Of a DNA stretch of 64,000 nt, positions 32,721-40,850 are shown piece after piece (positions within the stretch are counted from its first letter, which is position 1; each line of letters opens with the position of its first letter). Origin of the DNA: Leishmania infantum JPCM5 (Eukaryota > Euglenozoa > Kinetoplastea > Trypanosomatida > Trypanosomatidae); contig NC_009418.2 of the NCBI RefSeq assembly GCF_000002875.2, positions 1,097,273-1,161,272 of the forward strand, read 5' to 3'. A program made the position numbers and the translations under genes. The notes beneath the pieces are model-generated. The model had not been told where the DNA came from. It worked only from the letters and a program-made list of their open reading frames with translations, and ran no database searches.

Positions 32721-34613
32721 ATGTATTCTGTGCTATCGCATTCAAGGTCGAGCCTCCGCCGCATCGGCGCATCAGCAAGCCCCTGTGCTTGCCTGCGCAA
32801 TGAAGGCTTGCGCTCCTTGAATCGTGTAGCTCTCCCTGTAGGGGTACCCACGACACCATCGCATCCGCCTGCGTGCGCGTTGACAACACAGACCTCGGCG
32901 GCGCCGCCGCAGCCCTTCCGCCTTACGCGTGGAATGGCGGTGAATGCTTTTTTTGCGAAGAGCGCGAGCGCCGCTCTTGCCCCCATCGCGAAAGGGAGCA
33001 TAAAATCCAAGATTGCTGGAACCGTCTACGCCGTTCACTTGCAGCACCTCTTTTTGTCGCCCATCATCGAGGTCGGCTCTCGCGTCTACCTTGAGCGCGA
33101 CAAGGGCGAGGAGTACGCCGGCACCGTAGTGGGCGGCACTGTGGTCCGCGTCAACGGTAACGGAACGTATGGGGTGTTGCTCGACAACAACAGCTTCGAC
33201 ATGGCTGTTCCCGCAGATATGGTGGTCTTTTCAGAAGGCCGAGGCAAGTTGGCGAGCGACGCTGAGCACCGCGAGGTGGTGGAGTGGTTGCGCAGGGCCG
33301 GCGTGGCGCGAAGGGCACACCAGGAGAGCATTGCGTGCGCCCTTTTCCATCGCGGCTGGCGCGCACACAGGCTGTATTTGCTGCAGGCCTCCGACGTGCA
33401 CTGCGTGACGCACATCCCGAAAGCTGTGCGCATGCGCGTGCTGGATGAAGCGGAGTCCCAGAGAGACCACCATCGCCAAATGCGGCAGTTGCTGAAGGAG
33501 CGGGTCATGGAGCGGGACTTCCGCTACAAGCTTACCAAGTACAGCGGTGTGGTAAGCGCGTCAATGGCTCTCCTTGGCATTGCCTTCGCGTTTGGGTGGA
33601 ACGTAAAAAATTCTCGCACGCAAAAGCGAGAGCATCAGCTGAAGGTTGCCGTCAAGGCCCTCATGCAGACGCTGAATCAGCACCACAACACCTTGCAAGG
33701 GACCACACCGGTGGCACAACACTTTGTTCGACGCGAAAAAGAGGAGAGCGCAGTTCGCCAGGCGCTCCGTCGGCTCGATGTGGCGCATCCGCGAATCATT
33801 GTCTTTACGGGCTTTCGCGGCTGCGGCAAGAGCACCCTGTGCCGCAACGCTGTGCTGCAGGAGCGCGTGCCAGCGGTCTACGTGGATATCCGCGGCACCG
33901 AGGACACGCTGCGCAGCGTCGTCAAAGCACTTGGAGTGAACAGGGTGGAGGTGTGCGGCGACTTGCTGGAGTTTGTGGCAGACTCGTGTCGGACAGCAAA
34001 AGCTACCAACGGCGAGACGCCGTTGCTCGTACTAAAGTTGCGCGAGGGCAGCAACTTTCAGCGAGTGTACAACGACGCTGTCGCGCTGGGGTGCGACCGC
34101 CGTCTGTGCCACGTCGCCATTGAGGTGCCCATAGAGTCGCTCAGCATGGCCACCGCAGGGCTGCCACGCCTGGACTTCTGCATGATTGCCATGTTCAGTC
34201 GCGAGCAGGCGTTCGCGTACACGCAGCACACCATGGACGCTGTCGGTCTCAACCACTTCATCGACATCATCGGAACAAACAGCAATGACTTGGACGAGCT
34301 GTTTGCGGCGGTACATCAGCGCCGCATCTCCGCAGTAACATATACGAATGAGAAGCTGTTGAAGGCAATGCGGCAGCTGCAGACGACGTGTGCCGGCCGC
34401 CCGCGGCTTCGTTCCGCGCTGCAGCAGCTCTCCGCTATTCCTTACGGCGACGGACAGCACGCAGGCGGAGACGCGGCGGCGCTGCAGAGTGCTGCGCTGG
34501 GGGAGATTGTCTTTTACGATCCCGTCCAGGATGCGTGGCTGTTTCGCAACAAGCTTTTCCACTCCGCCTCCCGGTGCTGCTGGCCGCAGGCGCGCGGTGA
34601 GATGAGGAGGTGA
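32721..34613 (+). CDS. Tuzin, P-loop NTPase-like membrane protein linked to amastin
   Basis: 630 aa. Tuzins are kinetoplastid proteins of unknown function whose genes alternate with amastins. Visible: an N-terminal Ser/Arg-rich presequence-like region (1-70); a possible small beta-barrel or KOW-like segment (SRVYLERDKGEEYAGTVVGG with VVRVNGNGTYGVLLDNN, about 115-150); a hydrophobic segment YSGVVSASMALLGIAFAFGW (274-293), probably transmembrane; a coiled segment; then an NTPase domain with Walker A GFRGCGKST (364-372), followed by YVDIRGTEDTLRSVVKALGV and a region ending LNHFIDIIGTNSNDLDELFAAV. The C-terminus ends RNKLFHSASRCCWPQARGEMRR. The last 21 codons and the 3' flank are shared with the tandem units to the right. 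The start at 32721 follows a good splice acceptor. Confidence 0.88.
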   Translation: MYSVLSHSRSSLRRIGASASPCACLRNEGLRSLNRVALPVGVPTTPSHPPACALTTQTSAAPPQPFRLTRGMAVNAFFAKSASAALAPIAKGSIKSKIAGTVYAVHLQHLFLSPIIEVGSRVYLERDKGEEYAGTVVGGTVVRVNGNGTYGVLLDNNSFDMAVPADMVVFSEGRGKLASDAEHREVVEWLRRAGVARRAHQESIACALFHRGWRAHRLYLLQASDVHCVTHIPKAVRMRVLDEAESQRDHHRQMRQLLKERVMERDFRYKLTKYSGVVSASMALLGIAFAFGWNVKNSRTQKREHQLKVAVKALMQTLNQHHNTLQGTTPVAQHFVRREKEESAVRQALRRLDVAHPRIIVFTGFRGCGKSTLCRNAVLQERVPAVYVDIRGTEDTLRSVVKALGVNRVEVCGDLLEFVADSCRTAKATNGETPLLVLKLREGSNFQRVYNDAVALGCDRRLCHVAIEVPIESLSMATAGLPRLDFCMIAMFSREQAFAYTQHTMDAVGLNHFIDIIGTNSNDLDELFAAVHQRRISAVTYTNEKLLKAMRQLQTTCAGRPRLRSALQQLSAIPYGDGQHAGGDAAALQSAALGEIVFYDPVQDAWLFRNKLFHSASRCCWPQARGEMRR

Positions 34614-35627
34614 TGGGGAAGGGCGGGTGGTGGCTCTGCGCGAGCGCGTGGGTGTCGGGTGGATGGGAGTGTGCACTGATGTAGGTGCACCCTCGCGTGC
34701 TGCGACTGGCACCGCCGCCCTCCTCGCCCCATGGGGGCGCACACGGGGTCGCTGCTGCTCGCATCCCCTGCTCTTTGGTGATGTTCCTTTTTTTTCTTGT
34801 GGTGCAGGGCCGCGGCGGTGCGGGGATGGGCGGTGCTGCATCCCGCCCGCACAGACACCGAGGGCGCCCCCCGCACCCCCCCCTGCACACACGTGCCCAT
34901 CGGCCTCGCGCAAGCGCTCCTAGGACAACGCCGACCAGAGAAAAACGCAGCAAGCGGCTCCAGGCGGTAGGCTGTGCGACTGCGGGTCTTTGCGCTCTCT
35001 TCCCCTCGTCCTCGCTGTGCGCGGCGCGAGGGGTGTGGCGAGGACATGCGGTGAGGGGTGCGGGAGGGGCTGCCCGGAGGGTGGCAAGCAGTGCCCTCTG
35101 TTCTCTCCGCTTGGTCGCCGCCTCGTGCGCTTCTGTCTCCCCTTCGCTGCCGTGGCGGTGCGTCGCACCCCCACCGGCCTGCTGTCCTGACCCTTTTCGC
35201 TTGTGCGCATGCCATCAAGTGGCCCATCTGCTCCCGCTGTGCACGCCTCGCAGTCTCACTTGCATGTCTCCTCACCACTGCCTCCGCCCAATCACTCCCT
35301 CTCTCCTCGCCTCCTTTCACTCTTTGCTCGCGTCGCCCATCCGTCTGCCCCCTCTCACAACGCACGCGCACAAACGAACGAACACCGACAACGCGTACGT
35401 GCACGTGCGACAACAACAATGCATGCATATATATGCATATGCGTGTACTTGTGCGTGCGTGTACGCTGTCAAGAGGCTCTCCTTGGCTCTCTCCCATTCG
35501 CCGCCCTCCGCCCTCCGCCCTCCGCCCTCCTCTCCAGCTCTGTCGCGCCATCTCGACTCCCCTGTGGTTCGCTCTGCTGTGCACCTCCGCTTCACCTTTC
35601 TCAGCATTTCGGCGCGAGGTTTCGAAG
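34614..35627. other. Tuzin 3' flank and amastin leader, unit 1
   Basis: No gene supported, although several frames are open because of the GC-rich composition. It contains a short poly-T tract near 34788-34796, CT-rich sequence at 35170-35350 and a 7-bp tandem (ccctccg, about three copies) at about 35504-35527. Candidate amastin acceptors are the AGs at 35536-35537 and 35603-35604; the latter leaves a leader of about 23 nt. Confidence 0.55.
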
Positions 35628-36215
35628 ATGGGGTGCAAGTTCACCTTTCTCGTCTACGCGATCCTCCAGCTCATCGCGTTCCTTTCCGTGCTGATCGGTA
35701 CGCCGCTGGAGATGTTTCGTGGCACCACGAGGGACCCGTATAACGTATCCTTGTGCATCACTTTATGGGGTACAAAGTACGACTTCCAATGCCACTTCAT
35801 CATGTACGCCCAGACGACGGACGGGCAGTGGGCGCGTTGCACGACCCGCCGCCAACATTTCCGCATGGCTGAGGCGTTGGTAGTCATCTCCATCATCCTG
35901 TATGCCTTGGCGGCGCTGCTTGGCTTCATTATGCTGTTCTGCTGCTCTTTGCTCCGCTGGGTATGCCTGGCGCTCAACGTCGTTGGCCTCTTAACGTTGG
36001 GCATCACCTGGGGCCTTATGGTGACGGAGTTCAACAAGGGTGACGGCCCACTTTGCCCTCCTCTGAAGAACAACTACAAGTTTGGCTACGGCTTCTTTCT
36101 CCTGTTGGTGGCCTGGGTCCTGGATCTCGTCGACATCGTCTTCTTGCTGTTCCCGTTGCCGACTATGCGCTCAGATGAGAGTGAGAAATCGAACGAAAGC
36201 GTAGAGCAGGAGTAG
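35628..36215 (+). CDS. Amastin surface glycoprotein, copy 1
   Basis: 195 aa. Amastins are four-pass surface proteins, usually amastigote-enriched, with an extracellular domain between the first two helices. Here TM1 is about 5-24 and the extracellular part contains the amastin signature CITLWG (43-48) with C55 and C71. Further helices lie at about 81-105, 110-134 and 152-176. The acidic/Ser-rich C-terminus (SDESEKSNESVEQE) is cytosolic. The ATG at 35628 is the natural start because TM1 follows at once, and longer upstream readings would run through the leader. The protein is identical to copy 2. In Leishmania, amastin regulation is usually through the long 3' UTR, and a long 3' flank follows here. 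Confidence 0.95.
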   Translation: MGCKFTFLVYAILQLIAFLSVLIGTPLEMFRGTTRDPYNVSLCITLWGTKYDFQCHFIMYAQTTDGQWARCTTRRQHFRMAEALVVISIILYALAALLGFIMLFCCSLLRWVCLALNVVGLLTLGITWGLMVTEFNKGDGPLCPPLKNNYKFGYGFFLLLVAWVLDLVDIVFLLFPLPTMRSDESEKSNESVEQE

Positions 36216-36399
36216 GCGGAAGGGAGCCGCAGGAGGCGGAGGGGCGGTGTTGCTAGCCGCGCGGCAGCTTCGCGACGACGCGCTCGTGGAGGAGCCGGCG
36301 GAGCTGATGTCAGCGTGCCAGAGGGAGGGAGCGAGGGCTGCGGATACTCGCCCCTGCCCTTCGCCGGCAGCTCTCCGTCTGCTGCTCGCTGCCCTCTCG

Positions 36400-36500
36400 N
36401 NNNNNNNNNNNNNNNNNNNNNNNNNNNNNNNNNNNNNNNNNNNNNNNNNNNNNNNNNNNNNNNNNNNNNNNNNNNNNNNNNNNNNNNNNNNNNNNNNNNN
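36400..36500. other. Assembly gap (101 N)
   Basis: Run of N between gccctctcg and gcgacaggag. The same two flanks occur in unit 2 at 41034 and 42440, where 1405 bp lie between them, so the true gap is probably near 1.4 kb. Confidence 0.95.
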
Positions 36501-37170
36501 GCGACAGGAGAGCCGCCGAGCACACCCTCTGTCTCGCCCCCCCCCCTTATGTTGCCGCTGCTTCCTCCTCTCGTCTCGTGCTCTTGTGCGCACCCGCCGC
36601 TACGCGTCTTCACTTGCTTTGCTGCTCTTTTCCGCGTGCCGGTACCCGCGCTCCCCTTTCTCTCGGTCCTCCGCAGGCCACGGACGCGTGGGGCCTGCCT
36701 GCGTGTGCGTGTGCGTGTGCGTCTCTCCCGTCGCTTTATGCGCGCCGCTGTCCTTCTCTTGTGCCTCTCTCCCCGTGCGCAGGCGAGAGGGGCTGGCTGA
36801 GACGGCGAAGAGAACGGCCACGGCAGCACAGCGGAGCAGGGGGACGGGGGAGGGGGTGAGTGCGCAACGGCGACGGCGCCCCCAAAGGATAGAGGGGAGC
36901 TAAAGGAAGGGCGCGAATAAATGCCGAGCGGGGTGTGCGAAAACGACGAGAGAGAGAGGCTGTGCTAACCCTTCAACAGGAGTGCGTGCCTGCGTGTGTG
37001 TGCTTGTCTCTGTGCGCGTTGTGTCTTTATTATGTCTTCGCCTTTCTTGTGTCGCTTCTTTTGCTTTTCTTTGTTTCGATGCCTAATCACACCACCGAGT
37101 CCTCCAGACTCCCATGTGAAGAGTCCTTACCCCTTGCTACGGGATTCGGTGGCGTGGTGCGACTCGGGGC

Positions 37171-37560
37171 GAGGCATGGCATGCAGGCAGAGCACAGGGT
37201 CTCGAAGGGCCCTGACCCGCGGCTGGCCAGCATCCTCCCTGAGGTCGTCCGGCACTCACCGAGGCCACCGCCTGTTACCCACACGACTGACGTCACCGCT
37301 TCCGCCCTCGAGCAGGAGCCTGGACGCGCTGCCCGCCTGGGCCGAGGCATGCGTTCCACCCGGGTCCGTGTGGCGCCTACCGCGCAGCACGTGCCCGATG
37401 GAGGGGACGAGCAAGGACAGGAGGAGCCGGTACGACGCATGGCCCGATTGAAGGGCAGGCAGTGCGTCCTTGGCGACCAGGATGTAGCTGTGGTGCAACA
37501 GAGGCGTGCGAGCCTTTTTTGAGAGCGTATGTTTATCGACTAGTTCGTGGTGGAGTGGGG
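37171..37560 (+). repeat. Dispersed repeat family B, copy 2
   Basis: About 390 bp, nearly identical to 43041-43430 because both lie in the tandem units, and diverged from 17562-17950. It lies about 0.95 kb (assembled) downstream of amastin copy 1 and is probably within its 3' UTR. Confidence 0.65.
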
Positions 37561-38374
37561 CGTGCAAGGGCGTCTCACTGCCACGGGCGGACACGCAAAA
37601 CGTCAATAATGTAACGGCCAAACAGCAAGGAGGAACACGCGCGCGCACACGCAGGCGACAGTGCGAACGTCGCACATATTGTTCTCGCCCCCGACGGCTC
37701 CGCACTGCCTCCGCCTGAAAAGACAGCGTGCGCGCGCGCCTGTTTGTGTCCTCTTTCTTTTCCTCGCCTTGCCTTTTGCTTTTGTGTCATGGCTTCCTGC
37801 GCGCGTTTCTGTTCGTTTCTGTCTTGCGATCTCGCTCTCGTTCCTCGACTCGCCGACCCCCGCAGCGTCAGGGCGGCGGCCGCCATCGCCCTCTTCTCCG
37901 GGAGGAGGCGTGGTGGTGGTGGTGTGGTGGCGCCGAGCTCTTTGCTGCTGCCAGCGGCAAGGCTGTGCTATGCGCGCGCGTTTGCATGCCGGTGTATGTG
38001 CGCCGGCCTATGTGCACACGCATGCGTGCGTGTGTGCCTCGTGGCAACGCCGCTTCTTTTTGCACTCATTCCTCTTCGTCCGCCCCTCTCCTCTCTGCTG
38101 CACCTTCGCACGTGCCTCACGGGTGCTTGTTGGCGAAACACGATGATGAGTGGCAACCCAGAGGTGAGCGCCAATACGCGCACGTACGCGGAAAGGGGAA
38201 CCGCCCATGCGCACATAAAGGTCCTCACTCTCGCATACGGGCTCGGCCGGCTGCTGAGAGGCAGCGCCGGCATCCGCGTTGCGGCAAGCCTCCTGCTGTG
38301 CTGATTGCCGGCGCGCCTGGAGCGCTGGCGGCGGCGGCGGCGTACATTTGATGGTGCCGCCCCCCTCCCCCTTC

Positions 38375-39260
38375 CTCCCTCCCCTTCCCGGGCAGCGCCG
38401 TCACCGGGCCTACGGCACGGCGCGGTTGCCGAGGTGATGGGCAATGCGACCTGGCCGCTGGTGGTGGGCACTGACGGAGGGGAGCTCTGTGTGGCACCTG
38501 AGCGCATTGTGTTGCGGGGGCCGCCGAGGAAGCTGCACCACACCGCGAGGCTGCTGGAGCGTGCGAGCTGGCTGCGCTGCTGCGCGCACGGCCCGCGCGC
38601 CGTGGAGGCCGTGGCGCTTATCCCGATTAGCCGGTGCTGGCGCGGGGGTGGGCGTGAACCACGGACCGCCACCGAGACCCCTCCAAGGCCGCCCGGTGGT
38701 GTGAGGGCGTGTGTGTGTGCTCGCGACGGCCGCCCTCGCCGGTGGCTGTGGCGGGTGCAAGAGTGCGCTGTGCCGCAGCGCGGTGCGCGTGGAGGGCGGG
38801 CCGCTCGCGCACGTCGGCGTCCGCGGCGCGGAGGGCAGGCTGCGCTGCGTCGTCGAGGCGCTCTGCGTGAAGCGGGGGCGCGAGGTGTGCGGCGACGCTG
38901 TGGCGCTGGCGTGTGCGACCGTCGTCTGTGCCATCTCACCGTGGAGGGGTGCCCATCGCGTCGCTCAGCATGGCCGCCGCTGGGGTGCGGCGCCTCGGCC
39001 TGCGCATGATTGCCGTGCGCCGCCGCGAGCGGGCGTTCGCGTAGACGCAGCACGCCGTGGGCGAGTTGTTTGCCGCGGTGCATGAATGCCGCGTCTCGGC
39101 GGGAAGGCGCACGGATGAGAAGCTGCTGAGGTCGGTGCGGCGCTGGGGGCGCACTGCGTTGCACGATCCCGCACAGGACGTGTGCGTGTTCCACCACAAG
39201 CTTTTCCACTCCGCCTCCCGGTGCTGCTGGCCGCAGGCGCGCGGTGAGATGAGGAGGTGA
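38375..39260 (+). pseudogene. Decayed tuzin (pseudogene 2)
   Basis: Collinear with the intact tuzin but broken. An N-terminal part in one frame (GNATWPLVVGTDGGELCVAP, about 38440-38500) matches GNGTYGVLLDNNSFDMAVP. After a deletion and frameshift, GGCGGCKSALCRSAV and EVCGDAV (about 38745-38905) match the Walker A region and VEVCGDLL. A second shift leads to VPIASLSMAAAG, which runs into an in-frame TAG at 39042-39044 where the intact gene has a Tyr codon (ERAFA-stop-TQH against EQAFAYTQH). About 54 nt are then missing before GELFAAVHECR. The last 20 or so codons are intact because they belong to the repeat unit. A protein could not be made from this. Confidence 0.88.
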
Positions 39261-40262
39261 CGGGGAAGGGCGGGTGGTGGCTCTGCGCGAGCGCGTGGGT
39301 GTCGGGTGGATGGGAGTGTGCACTGATGTAGGTGCACCCTCGCGTGCTGCGACTGGCACCGCCGCCCTCCTCGCCCCATGGGGCGCACACGGGGTCGCTG
39401 CTGCTCGCATCCCCTGCTCTTTGGTGATGTTCCTTTTTTTTCTTGTGGTGCAGGGCCGCGGCGGTGCGGGGATGGGCGGTGCTGCATCCCGCCCGCACAG
39501 ACACCGAGGCCGCCCCCCGCACCTCCCCCCCCTGCACACACGTGCCCATCGGCCTCGCGCAAGCGCTCCTAGGACAACGCCGACCAGAGAAAAACGCAGC
39601 AAGCGGCTCCAGGCGGTAGGCTGTGCGACTGCGGGTCTTTGCGCTCTCTTCCCCTCGTCCTCGCTGTGCGCGGCGCGAGGGGTGTGGCGAGGACATGCGG
39701 TGAGGGGCGCGGGAGGGGCTGCCCGGAGGGTGGCAAGCAGTGCCCTCTGTTCTCTCCGCTTGGTCGCCGCCTCGTGCGCTTCTGTCTCCCCTTCGCTGCC
39801 GTGGCGGTGCGTCGCACCCCCACCGGCCTGCTGTCCTGACCCTTTTCGCTTGTGCGCATGCCATCAAGTGGCCCATCTGCTCCCGCTGTGCACGCCTCGC
39901 AGTCTCACTTGCATGTCTCCTCACCACTGCCTCCGCCCAATCACTCCCTCTCTCCTCGCCTCCTTTCACTCTTTGCTCGCGTCGCCCATCCGTCTGCCCC
40001 CTCTCACAACGCACGCGCACAAACGAACGAACACCGACAACGCGTACGTGCACGTGCGACAACAACAATGCATGCATATATATGCATATGCGTGTACTTG
40101 TGCGTGCGTGTACGCTGTCAAGAGGCTCTCCTTGGCTCTCTCCCATTCGCCGCCCTCCGCCCTCCTCTCCAGCTCTGTCGCGCCATCTCGACTCCCCTGT
40201 GGTTCGCTCTGCTGTGCACCTCCGCTTCACCTTTCTCAGCATTTCGGCGCGAGGTTTCGAAG
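39261..40262. other. Spacer and amastin leader, unit 2
   Basis: Near-identical to 34614-35627. The ccctccg tandem here has about one copy instead of three (near 40150-40165), a 14-bp difference just upstream of the amastin splice region. No gene supported. Confidence 0.55.
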
Positions 40263-40850
40263 ATGGGGTGCAAGTTCACCTTTCTCGTCTACGCGATCCT
40301 CCAGCTCATCGCGTTCCTTTCCGTGCTGATCGGTACGCCGCTGGAGATGTTTCGTGGCACCACGAGGGACCCGTATAACGTATCCTTGTGCATCACTTTA
40401 TGGGGTACAAAGTACGACTTCCAATGCCACTTCATCATGTACGCCCAGACGACGGACGGGCAGTGGGCGCGTTGCACGACCCGCCGCCAACATTTCCGCA
40501 TGGCTGAGGCGTTGGTAGTCATCTCCATCATCCTGTACGCCTTGGCGGCGCTGCTTGGCTTCATTATGCTGTTCTGCTGCTCTTTGCTCCGCTGGGTATG
40601 CCTGGCGCTCAACGTCGTTGGCCTCTTAACGTTGGGCATCACCTGGGGCCTTATGGTGACGGAGTTCAACAAGGGTGACGGCCCACTTTGCCCTCCTCTG
40701 AAGAACAACTACAAGTTTGGCTACGGCTTCTTTCTCCTGTTGGTGGCCTGGGTCCTGGATCTCGTCGACATCGTCTTCTTGCTGTTCCCGTTGCCGACTA
40801 TGCGCTCAGATGAGAGTGAGAAATCGAACGAAAGCGTAGAGCAGGAGTAG
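40263..40850 (+). CDS. Amastin surface glycoprotein, copy 2
   Basis: 195 aa, identical in sequence to copy 1; I noticed one silent change (TAC against TAT for the Tyr near residue 94). It has the same four predicted membrane helices and CITLWG signature. The leader and 3' flank are also duplicated, so the two genes should be controlled alike, apart from the 14-bp difference upstream and the indel in the 3' flank. The near-identity of coding and flanking DNA points to recent duplication or ongoing gene conversion. Confidence 0.95.
   Translation: MGCKFTFLVYAILQLIAFLSVLIGTPLEMFRGTTRDPYNVSLCITLWGTKYDFQCHFIMYAQTTDGQWARCTTRRQHFRMAEALVVISIILYALAALLGFIMLFCCSLLRWVCLALNVVGLLTLGITWGLMVTEFNKGDGPLCPPLKNNYKFGYGFFLLLVAWVLDLVDIVFLLFPLPTMRSDESEKSNESVEQE

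Larger units (their letters stand above)
36216..38374. other. Amastin 3' flank, unit 1
   Basis: About 2.2 kb without a supported gene: GC-rich sequence, the N gap (36400-36500), a family B repeat and T-rich tracts at 37040-37080. It is probably the long amastin 3' UTR plus the spacer before the decayed tuzin. Confidence 0.55.
34549..39197 (+). repeat. Tandem unit 1 (amastin plus decayed tuzin)
   Basis: Direct repeat of 39198 onwards, starting inside the tuzin C-terminal codons at the aagcttttcc site. Order: tuzin 3' end, amastin upstream region, amastin, long 3' flank with the N gap, family B repeat, decayed tuzin. Identity with unit 2 is very high. Differences seen: a 14-bp expansion near 35505-35530, the N gap, and about 70 bp (36890-36965) absent from unit 2. 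Confidence 0.88.

Noticed and set aside
36935..37522. Open frame of about 195 codons in the amastin 3' flank (also near 42856).
   Set aside because: It overlaps family B and is open in several phases; the related copy at 17562 does not preserve it.
37968..39602. Minus-strand open frame of 544 codons, and a similar one at 38965-40242.
   Set aside because: Antisense to tuzin remnants and amastin leader in GC-rich DNA; Arg/Pro/Ala-rich with no domain. The opposite strand explains it.
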